This document shows positions 16,301 to 21,968 of a stretch of DNA of 23,058 nt, piece after piece. A program made the position numbers and the translations under genes. This stretch comes from Candidatus Iainarchaeum sp. Its GTDB lineage: Archaea > Iainarchaeota > Iainarchaeia > Iainarchaeales > DTGL01. The first letter of the stretch is position 1. Every line of letters starts with the position of its first letter. The notes under the pieces are model-generated. The model was not told the DNA's origin and searched no databases. It was given only the letters and a program-made list of their open reading frames with translations. Where the stretch lies: positions 1 through 23,058 of the forward strand of contig JAGHBI010000075.1 of NCBI GenBank assembly GCA_021161055.1. The letters are read 5' to 3'.

Positions 16301-17111
16301 TATGCCATTGCTTGTACGCAACTCTTGTAGCTTTGAAGATTCTGTAGTCAGAAGTCTCGCTTGCATAATCTACGAAAACAACTTCAGGGGAAAGCGTATC
16401 AGGGTTGATGAAAAGCCTGTAGCGGTTGCAAACACTCATATCTGCTGGCGTATATACGATTTCCCTTGTTGTTCTTCCAGTTTTTTTATCCACGAAGATA
16501 TAAAGCAATACCCGAGAGTCGCGAAAAACATTGTAAAGCGCTATATGCGAATTGCCAGCATTATCAACTACAAAGCTCACTGGATGAGATGCGAGCAGAT
16601 TGTAGTTAAAGCGATACCATAGCTCTTTTGCTTTTACCCCGAACGGACTTAGCAATATCAGGCGCGAGGTGCCGGCTTCCGAATCATAAGCTGAAATCAC
16701 CGCATGCAAATTACCATCGTTGGTGATATATAAAGCATGGCCGAGAGTATATGTATATTTTTTAGCAATGGTCGCTCTGGCAATTTCCCGCAGCTCAGTT
16801 CCGTCAAATGCCAGAAGCTTGAAAACGTGCTGATCTGATACATCCTTGCATAGAAAAACGAACATTGAATTCCTTATGTCAAAAGCCAGTGCGGAACATT
16901 CTGCAGGTAGCTCTGCACTGAGTGTTGCCTTATCGCCCAAAAGCACCAATGCATGCATAGAATCATTCAAAACAATATTGCTTGCTGACTGGATGTTTTT
17001 CATATCGAGAAAATTATCCCTAAAAACCGCAGCATGAACCTGCAGAAGTACGAGTAGAAAAATACATATTGTAGGCAGAACTGTGCGAGCCCTTATTTTT
17101 TCATGAACCAT
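13392..17111 (-). CDS. Large multidomain cell-surface protein (FN3, OmpL47-like, one membrane helix)
   Basis: The 1239-residue product has an N-terminal signal peptide (about 1-28, hydrophobic core VLPTICIFLLVLLQVHA). Residues ~30-430 form a repeat-like beta-rich region that may be a propeller. A domain around 450-560 looks like a lectin or galactose-binding beta-sandwich. Cys-containing Ig-like modules follow. Two OmpL47-like modules (about 740-827 and 925-1003, the first with FFRATDRSGNFSETDVRF) alternate with two fibronectin type III domains (about 828-918 and 1004-1086). One membrane helix at ~1099-1119 precedes a highly charged 120-residue cytoplasmic tail with a probable coiled coil at the end. 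This is type I topology with a long outward rod. It may be an adhesin or receptor (inference). It has its own TATA-like box but lies last in a same-strand cluster of surface genes. Confidence 0.85.
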   Translation of the reverse strand: MVHEKIRARTVLPTICIFLLVLLQVHAAVFRDNFLDMKNIQSASNIVLNDSMHALVLLGDKATLSAELPAECSALAFDIRNSMFVFLCKDVSDQHVFKLLAFDGTELREIARATIAKKYTYTLGHALYITNDGNLHAVISAYDSEAGTSRLILLSPFGVKAKELWYRFNYNLLASHPVSFVVDNAGNSHIALYNVFRDSRVLLYIFVDKKTGRTTREIVYTPADMSVCNRYRLFINPDTLSPEVVFVDYASETSDYRIFKATRVAYKQWHIQKSSKGSLQPQGCTSAIALLDSNIFWLFLRNQQCCIYDGEFEEVKCWPACQYALNHALNDTSPFFISGANAKLNFLAGGSASGYYNYDYNLYSFEPATHTASVINVASAAQLYDMGLIAQDMFGNEQYVIAKSSVGETYFVGSSQPSVFSVYRYVPTGYIISKDLLNGNMADIKRFNYEAIIPSDKERNVHTNIKVQFSKDGVAWYDAQGNVNGWTSLGDGKGTVDLSQLNWRGISSFFYKIEFETANVLNSPALKYVELVYDTPNRGENSRPEFASLRLLPENPKKGETITIIAEGVIDPDYDELFLLCDESSGVSNEPAHSDICNAGPFAEPYANVQCTATTDSMRVYCALFDGTDYSEEKSISYFPESVAITPIITPNGRRWDDKPVPFAIQCRRNNKGCSPDAKVFYSVQDANLECPPGGYIEGSEGIVTCNRGSVCVKKVCFYAEDSGYRSPIEESREFRIDRANPEVLLTFTPQKPETDWFNRAVVLEASCLDAGSGCANLQYKTEREPYWRPYYRPLSFSESGSYRVFFRATDRSGNFSETDVRFGIDRDAPSEPQTISVEPRAGRLLLRWQASTDATSDVKGYNVLRSVNNAAFQKVAFVERNFFMDLDLPKEGHVAYKVVAFDMAGNESGESNVVSVNIAPEATLTKAQIQTEKWYKGPLVFTLNCIYPKGCLKTFFRVDDGAWTEGNEVLIVDEGIHTLEFYSVGESHVIERAHSTWLGVDNTPPQIHDLNIETTAAGIHLSWNASENTPAGVRKFLIYRDNVLIGETTETSFLDENAPLKNKYNYRVIAIDEAGNKCELSETFEAPGLFLPEWLFGFLPVGTLIFLIMLATLFLAVVKIKIKVPFLHREKKLGEEELPIIIRRRGFPRFEEEAERPSPFLPAEEREPEIFPLIETELEQAPKEKPDKKEVEKVKEELQKALEESTEEKEHKRSISEAPERLSLDERIERLKKELGVA

Positions 17112-17157
17112 TTCCAGGCCTTCCGTGCTCGTGCTCTAATTATTTTAGATTCTTCCC

Positions 17158-17167
17158 TTTATATTAG
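17158..17167 (-). promoter_or_regulatory. TATA-like box for the 1239-residue surface protein
   Basis: On the minus strand this reads CTAATATAAA, 47-56 bases before the ATG at 17111, predicting a leader of about 25 bases. GGAAGG at about 17119-17124 on the minus strand could be the ribosome site. Confidence 0.45.
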
Positions 17168-17195
17168 TTTTTACTGCAAGTTCTGTTCTAAATTT

Positions 17196-17227
17196 TGCAG
17201 CAATTTTTGAAACAGAGTTTTGCTGCA
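17196..17227. repeat. 8-bp inverted repeat downstream of the 402-residue pilin-like gene
   Basis: TGCAGCAA at 17196-17203 pairs with TTGCTGCA at 17220-17227, with a 16-base loop. It begins 12 bases after the stop of the gene ending at 17239 (read on the minus strand). No T-run follows the stem, so it could be an RNA-stabilising hairpin or weak terminator rather than a strong one. Confidence 0.35.
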
Positions 17228-17238
17228 CTTAGTGCTAC

Positions 17239-18450
17239 CTAGCGATGCTTCAAGGGTATCTCGAGTGGTGAGCAGACCCTAATGATATTAACAAGAACAC
17301 TTATTTTCACTGTGGATGGCTCCACATCTGGTTCCATAGAAATGCTTCGCAGATTATCTTCGCATACAAAATCGAAGGAATAGCTTACGTAAGGATTTGC
17401 CGCTACAACCTCTCTTTTGCATGTGCCTGCTGGGCAGGAAACAGTATTGTTGCGTTCCACAGCGCCAACCGGCGGGGCAACCCAGGGGCCTATGGGCTTT
17501 CTGTTCGGACAGCTCATGCCTTGTTCGCCATGGTACGCGCCGCAAAGCCCGGGAACATCATAATCGCTTATGGTTAAGCCGGAGCAAGCTTTTGCAAGGC
17601 AGTTCTGGTCCCGGGCAATGACAAGACCTTTATACTCGGATGTCTTAATGTATCTGCAATTAAAATCGATTGTATTCATCAGCTGATTTAGATAATCGAG
17701 CTGCTTTTCTATCACCCAGTTAATATTAATAACATCAAGGTTAATTTTTGGCCTGATGTAGCTTTCTGGTATTAATATATGATATGTGGGATCGCCATGT
17801 GCTATGAAAAGGCACGGCCCTGTTTTCTTCAGCTCTTTGCAAGTGTCTTCGCCCATTATTTGTAAGTAATTCTGCGCCCATTCAAAGTATTTTTTGTAAG
17901 CATGCCATATTCGATAGGGGAATGAAAGGGTGTAGGCATTCTTCAGCTTTCTTTCTTCGTGCTTATTCCTTGTGCCAACAACAATAAACGAGACGTTAAT
18001 ATCAACCCGTCCATCTGGAAGCTCGAACATCTTCCTTACTTGTGAATCAATATCAGGCTCTGTTGCTATGCCAAGGGAAACATTGAAATCCTCGCTGTAT
18101 TCATATCCAAGCTCCTCAGTGAGCGTTTTGAAGCAAGCGTTTAGGTCGCTTTTAAGAAGAAATGAACCGTTTGAATCTATTTCGTTTGCAAGTGGCGGCA
18201 TGAAAACGTTGCAGACCCACAGGCTGGATTGAAGGGAAAAGCCACCTTTGGAAAACTCCTGTATGCCCTGCCTCAATGCACGCATCATGTTTGCGAATGT
18301 TACCGTTTCTACCTTTGTTTCGGTGTTTGCATCCTTTGCTATTGCAAGCGGCTCATGCCTTGTGAGCACAAGAATGAATATTAGAGCGAGAATTGCTATT
18401 GTTAGGAACGCCCATATATTGCCTTTCCTATTCATTTTTACTGGAGGCAT
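17239..18450 (-). CDS. Cys-rich protein with class III prepilin-like N-terminus
   Basis: The product is ~403 residues from ATG 18450. Residues 6-29 read MNRKGNIWAFLTIAILALIFILVL: a short basic leader ending in Lys-Gly followed by a hydrophobic helix, the form cut by archaeal prepilin peptidases (PibD/FlaK type). The usual Glu five residues after the cut site is absent (Phe instead), as seen in some minor pilins. The remaining ~370 residues are extracytoplasmic with many Cys, including CPAGTC near the C-terminus, suggesting disulfides; I do not recognise the domain. The start ATG shares one base with the stop of the VWA-zincin gene (TGATG), so translation is coupled. A GTG at 18459 and an ATG at 18435 are other in-frame starts. 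It may be a minor pilin or pseudopilin (inference). Confidence 0.75.
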   Translation of the reverse strand: MPPVKMNRKGNIWAFLTIAILALIFILVLTRHEPLAIAKDANTETKVETVTFANMMRALRQGIQEFSKGGFSLQSSLWVCNVFMPPLANEIDSNGSFLLKSDLNACFKTLTEELGYEYSEDFNVSLGIATEPDIDSQVRKMFELPDGRVDINVSFIVVGTRNKHEERKLKNAYTLSFPYRIWHAYKKYFEWAQNYLQIMGEDTCKELKKTGPCLFIAHGDPTYHILIPESYIRPKINLDVININWVIEKQLDYLNQLMNTIDFNCRYIKTSEYKGLVIARDQNCLAKACSGLTISDYDVPGLCGAYHGEQGMSCPNRKPIGPWVAPPVGAVERNNTVSCPAGTCKREVVAANPYVSYSFDFVCEDNLRSISMEPDVEPSTVKISVLVNIIRVCSPLEIPLKHR

Positions 18451-20609
18451 CAACTGCACTTCAATGCACCCCTTATCACTTTGGTTTCAAAGCAATCAAA
18501 GGCCCGAGGAATGCTTGCAGGTAACGCAGGACCCATTATGCTTCTTCCCACTTTTCCAAATAAGGGAATCTTGCGTCCCAAGCAATCCACAGCATTGCCA
18601 GGATACTCAGGACAGTTTGTGGTTAACGAACCGTATTCCGGGCAATGAGTACTTCCATCCGGGTAATAGTTTTTGCAGCCGCCTATTGCAGCAAGCCTGC
18701 TGTTCTGTCCTTGCCATGCTCGCTGATTGTACTGCTCGCAGAAATAAAAGGTATGACCTAACTCATGCGCTGTTGAATCTGCATAGCTGTGCTCAACAAC
18801 AGTGGGATAGGGCCCGAGCTCTGTGAAGCCAACTACTGCACGCATATTGTCCACACATATATCGCTTTTGGTTATACCTGAGATTCGCATAGTTGCCCAG
18901 TTTATAGAATAGCCTGCCTTCTCAGCACAGGATTGAAGCTGCTTGAATATTTCGAACCGCCGAAGCGAGGGAAAACAGCCATTAAGCAGAGGTATGGAAC
19001 AGTTGTAAGGATTTGGCTGAATTATGTGCAGAACATAATTTTCTTTGCAGCTCTGCAGGTTTGCTCCCTCAACAAACTCCTTGAAATGTTTTCTTGCAAT
19101 ATTCTCAAACTCTTCGTTTGAACCCTGCCAGTTTATTGGAACGAAGATGAAATCAAAGTGTGGTTTTGGACCAGCCCAAATCGTTATCGTTGTTGAACCT
19201 TCCTGGCTATCATCATCAACAACGGTAAGCTTTACAGTATGCTTTCCTTCCGAGGTGAATGTATAAGAGAATTCCGGCTTGGTGCTTACCTGCACGCCAT
19301 CTATCTCCCATTTATATGAAACTATAGAACCGCCATCTGGGTCATAGGAAGCCATGCCATTGAAATGCGCTGTGAATGGCTTTTGAGTGAGCTCGGTTGG
19401 ATTTGCATTTATTATCGCAATTGGAGGAATCTTCACCCTGATTATTTCAATTTCGTGTGGAATCTTCTCTTTGTATAACCAAACTGTAAAACGCACGGGG
19501 TTTTTATTTGGCATCAGCACGGTCCTTTCAAAGGAATAGTGTTCTGCGTTTTCCTTCCTTGTGCCGAGCTCGATAACGCCTGTTCCCGAAGCAATGCTTT
19601 TAGTAACTATTTTTTCCAGAATTTTGTTCAATTCTGTTTGAGAATACCCTTTGGAAAAGTCTATAAGCGTTCCAGAACTTGAAGAGGCAAGCCTTTCCAT
19701 ATCCTCGCGTATTTCACCAGGCAGATGCTGCTGTGGAATCCCGCCGGGAGGATTAACCCCTTTGGGGTCGCACCACATTGGATAGATGCGAACATTTTCA
19801 TGGTTTTTAATGCTTCCAATGCCAAAATCTATGCTTTTATCTGCAATATCTGGTCCGCCAACAGGGAACCCTTGCCAGACATATCTATCGGAGCACGAGA
19901 GTTCATCGGACGCAGGCACAATTATCCTAATGGTATTTGGCGCATTTTCAGGATATTTTGAAGCCCACCACGCTATGCCCAAGCCATATGCTTCCTGATA
20001 AACGCATTTACCATCAGGGATTCCAGCCTGCCTGCATAATCCCTTTAGTTCGTTTTTCGAAATCTGTGCGCATGTTACATTTGGATACGAGCATTGAGGA
20101 ACAGGCATAGGAAGAGCCAATGTGTAGATGAAGAAGTTTATATCGCCAGAGAAATTGTTGGTGAGATATTCTATGGAGGTTCCTATCTTTGCCAGGTCAT
20201 CCTGCATACTTTTGGAAGTATCCACAATGAAAAACACTTGAACAGAGATTGAACTTTCGAACCTCAATCTTGGAATTTTAACATAGTAGTTCTCCCTACC
20301 ATAAAAACCATCGAAAAGCTCCTGCAGAACATCGCGGCAGTTTAAAGTGAAGCCACCGTATTCCTTCGGTTTGGCGCCATAATAGCTGCAATTCGCTATA
20401 AGTTCAGCAACCGTTTCCTTTGTTCTTGGCTCGGTTATCTTAAGCAGAGAATCTAGGCTTTCCTCAAGCCTGCGTTCCTCAGAAAATGTCTGCATTGCCT
20501 GCGTTGATTCAGCAGCCTGCTGAAGCCTGCTTATCTCAACAGAAATAAGGCTTAGGATGAATAGTGCCGCTATAAAGGCTGCAGCAAGCACATGCGAAGG
20601 TTCAGCCAA
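18450..20609 (-). CDS. Membrane-anchored VWA-PKD protein with a zincin-like HExxH domain
   Basis: The 719-residue protein has an N-terminal membrane helix (about 7-26, VLAAAFIAALFILSLISVEI) and a coiled stretch. A von Willebrand factor A domain starts near 122, with the metal site DTSKS at 130-134. A PKD domain at about 396-480 includes YDPDGG and KWEIDG. The C-terminal domain carries HELGH at 615-619, with Glu at 625 where metzincins have their third zinc ligand, and SIMG at 690-693, which could be the Met-turn. Many Cys in the C-terminal part suggest disulfides. Domain order and the pilin-like anchor resemble bacterial TadG (membrane helix plus VWA), but the protease-like end is extra. The start is a TTG right after the upstream stop, with AAGGTGAT before it; no ATG fits. 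Peptidase activity is an inference from the motif. Confidence 0.85.
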   Translation of the reverse strand: MAEPSHVLAAAFIAALFILSLISVEISRLQQAAESTQAMQTFSEERRLEESLDSLLKITEPRTKETVAELIANCSYYGAKPKEYGGFTLNCRDVLQELFDGFYGRENYYVKIPRLRFESSISVQVFFIVDTSKSMQDDLAKIGTSIEYLTNNFSGDINFFIYTLALPMPVPQCSYPNVTCAQISKNELKGLCRQAGIPDGKCVYQEAYGLGIAWWASKYPENAPNTIRIIVPASDELSCSDRYVWQGFPVGGPDIADKSIDFGIGSIKNHENVRIYPMWCDPKGVNPPGGIPQQHLPGEIREDMERLASSSSGTLIDFSKGYSQTELNKILEKIVTKSIASGTGVIELGTRKENAEHYSFERTVLMPNKNPVRFTVWLYKEKIPHEIEIIRVKIPPIAIINANPTELTQKPFTAHFNGMASYDPDGGSIVSYKWEIDGVQVSTKPEFSYTFTSEGKHTVKLTVVDDDSQEGSTTITIWAGPKPHFDFIFVPINWQGSNEEFENIARKHFKEFVEGANLQSCKENYVLHIIQPNPYNCSIPLLNGCFPSLRRFEIFKQLQSCAEKAGYSINWATMRISGITKSDICVDNMRAVVGFTELGPYPTVVEHSYADSTAHELGHTFYFCEQYNQRAWQGQNSRLAAIGGCKNYYPDGSTHCPEYGSLTTNCPEYPGNAVDCLGRKIPLFGKVGRSIMGPALPASIPRAFDCFETKVIRGALKCS

Positions 20610-21374
20610 CTAATCACCTTTAATCTTTCTATAGTAAACCACCACTAAGGCTATGAGCAGCATAACCACTGCTAGGCCACAATATATGAGGTTTATTCCC
20701 TCCTGCCTTGGCATAGGCTTCTGTTCACCTGGAGTTTCTGCTGGTGTTTGCAAAGGTATTGGTGTTGGCTTTGTTTGCTGCCTGATGCAATCTATATCAA
20801 CGCCAAGTGCACAGTCAGGGTCGCAGATATTATCATCAAAAGCGATGCAAACATTATCAGGCTTGTCTGGTTTGCAATCACCGCATGAAACAGTACTTTC
20901 CTCAGCATCACATACACCATTGTTATTGCAAAGCCTGTTGGCGATGAAAAACCGGGTTTCTTTGCCATCATCAAATGCTATTTCTATCAAAGCAGCATTT
21001 TCATAGTACGGAACATTTATCTCCTTTATACCTTTTTCAGGATACCTTGTGCTTTCTGCACCCTGCGAACCAACAACTTCGTTGGTATCAACATCCACAA
21101 GTGGTGGATTAACAACAAAGATCGGCTCTGTGAATGCAACCCTAAGCTCATAAAGGGGCTTATCGTTGTCCGAGAGCAAGCGAAGCGTTGCGTTTCCTGG
21201 CAACTCCTCTGCACTTACGTAACCATACATTGCCTTAAGCTCCTGAAGCTCAAGGCTCTGAAAATTGGCATCGTAGCTTACGGAAAGCTTTATTATTTTT
21301 GCTGTATATGAGCCTGTGGAAGTGAACAGTAGGAAAAAAAGAAATAAAATGCAAAGAACTCTGTGCGAAGCCAT
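20610..21374 (-). CDS. Cys-rich type I membrane protein
   Basis: The 254-residue protein has a signal peptide (about 1-25, hydrophobic core VLCILFLFFLLFTSTGSYTA) and a beta-rich region at ~26-145. A tight cluster of eight Cys at 149-196 falls into two four-Cys units (CNNNGVCDAEESTVSCGDC and CIAFDDNICDPDCALGVDIDC), rich in Asp and Asn like small Ca-binding or disulfide-knot modules. A Pro/Thr linker at ~200-225 leads to one membrane helix (~228-247) and a short basic tail. I do not know its function. Its stop directly abuts the TTG start of the VWA-zincin gene, so both are translated from one mRNA. A promoter-like box precedes this gene, making it the likely first gene of a three-gene unit with the VWA and prepilin-like genes. 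Confidence 0.8.
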   Translation of the reverse strand: MASHRVLCILFLFFLLFTSTGSYTAKIIKLSVSYDANFQSLELQELKAMYGYVSAEELPGNATLRLLSDNDKPLYELRVAFTEPIFVVNPPLVDVDTNEVVGSQGAESTRYPEKGIKEINVPYYENAALIEIAFDDGKETRFFIANRLCNNNGVCDAEESTVSCGDCKPDKPDNVCIAFDDNICDPDCALGVDIDCIRQQTKPTPIPLQTPAETPGEQKPMPRQEGINLIYCGLAVVMLLIALVVVYYRKIKGD

Positions 21375-21390
21375 AATCTCACATATGAGC

Positions 21391-21407
21391 CCTATAAATA
21401 CTTAAAT
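21391..21407 (-). promoter_or_regulatory. TATA-like box for the Cys-rich/VWA-zincin/prepilin-like operon
   Basis: On the minus strand this reads ATTTAAGTATTTATAGG, about 17-33 bases before the ATG at 21374. Transcription would start at or close to the start codon. It is the only A/T-rich box in the 64-base spacer. Confidence 0.5.
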
Positions 21408-21438
21408 TATGCCTTTTGTCCAATTTAAAGTTTTGCCT

Positions 21439-21867
21439 TCAGTTTTCAATTAAAAGGCAGTTTAGATCTGCATCACATCTGAGCTTTGCAACACTCGGTA
21501 TCTTTAATGGTGGGTTTGCTATTTTGATTTTGCAGTCCTCGCAAACATTGTATTTTTCGAAGTAACTCTTTAGGGCGTCCTCATCCAGCTCTTTGCCATA
21601 GTTTTCAAGCTCAGCTTCTATGAAAAACGCGCCGCAGTTGAGGTCTACAGCGCCATAAGCACAATCACGCCAGCAATCAGCAAGTGCTTTAAGAAAGGCG
21701 TAATATGTCACTGTTTTGAAATCTTTCGGTTCCTCAACTTCAGGGACGAATATGCTTACAATCGTCTTTTGCAGTTTTGCAAAGTCAAAGCCTGTGATGA
21801 AAGAAATAACGAGCATTCCGACAAGCACCGCAAACACGAAAAATACCACAACCTCAATTACCTGCAT
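21439..21867 (-). CDS. Small Cys-rich pilin-like membrane protein
   Basis: The 142-residue protein begins MQVIEVVVFFVFAVLVGMLVI, one long hydrophobic helix with Glu at position 5, as in mature type IV pilins but with no leader peptide before it. The rest is extracytoplasmic or cytosolic with seven Cys (65, 69, 78, 109, 112, 131, 137), including a CxxC-type pair at 109/112. The ATG at 21867 is chosen because GGGGTGA lies 5 bases before it; an in-frame GTG at 21876 falls inside that ribosome site. It follows the 31-residue protein gene closely in the same transcript and shares the Q-x-I-E-x-hydrophobic N-terminal pattern with it. The family is not recognised; a minor pilin or pseudopilin is the best guess. 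Confidence 0.72.
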   Translation of the reverse strand: MQVIEVVVFFVFAVLVGMLVISFITGFDFAKLQKTIVSIFVPEVEEPKDFKTVTYYAFLKALADCWRDCAYGAVDLNCGAFFIEAELENYGKELDEDALKSYFEKYNVCEDCKIKIANPPLKIPSVAKLRCDADLNCLLIEN

Positions 21868-21872
21868 AAAAA

Positions 21873-21968
21873 TCACCCCTTAAGTGCGGAAAGCACATAC
21901 ATTATTATCAGAGAGAACGCCACGAGCGCTATTATAATCTCTATTATCTGCCATGTGGTTCTGCTCAT
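21873..21968 (-). CDS. 31-residue one-helix membrane protein
   Basis: This short frame starts MSRTTWQIIEIII, continues as one hydrophobic helix (through LVAFSLIIMYVL) and ends SALKG. Its ATG overlaps the stop of the TadC-like gene in an ATGA arrangement. GGGGGTG lies about 9 bases before the ATG, and its own end carries the ribosome site of the next gene. All three features argue that it is translated. The stretch W-Q-I-I-E places Glu five residues after the first aromatic, like pilin position 5, and resembles M-Q-V-I-E of the neighbouring 142-residue protein. It could be a small pilin-like subunit or an assembly partner of the TadC-like platform (inference). It is too short to be picked by usual length cutoffs. 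Confidence 0.6.
   Translation of the reverse strand: MSRTTWQIIEIIIALVAFSLIIMYVLSALKG

Noticed and set aside
17224..17234. Small palindrome GCACTTAGTGC after the prepilin-like gene
   Set aside because: A five-base stem with a one-base loop is too tight to form a stable hairpin, and no T-run follows.
18248..18826. Open frame of 192 codons on the plus strand
   Set aside because: It is antisense to the end of the VWA-zincin gene and the start of the prepilin-like gene, both of which have recognisable motifs and coupled starts; the plus frame shows no domain.
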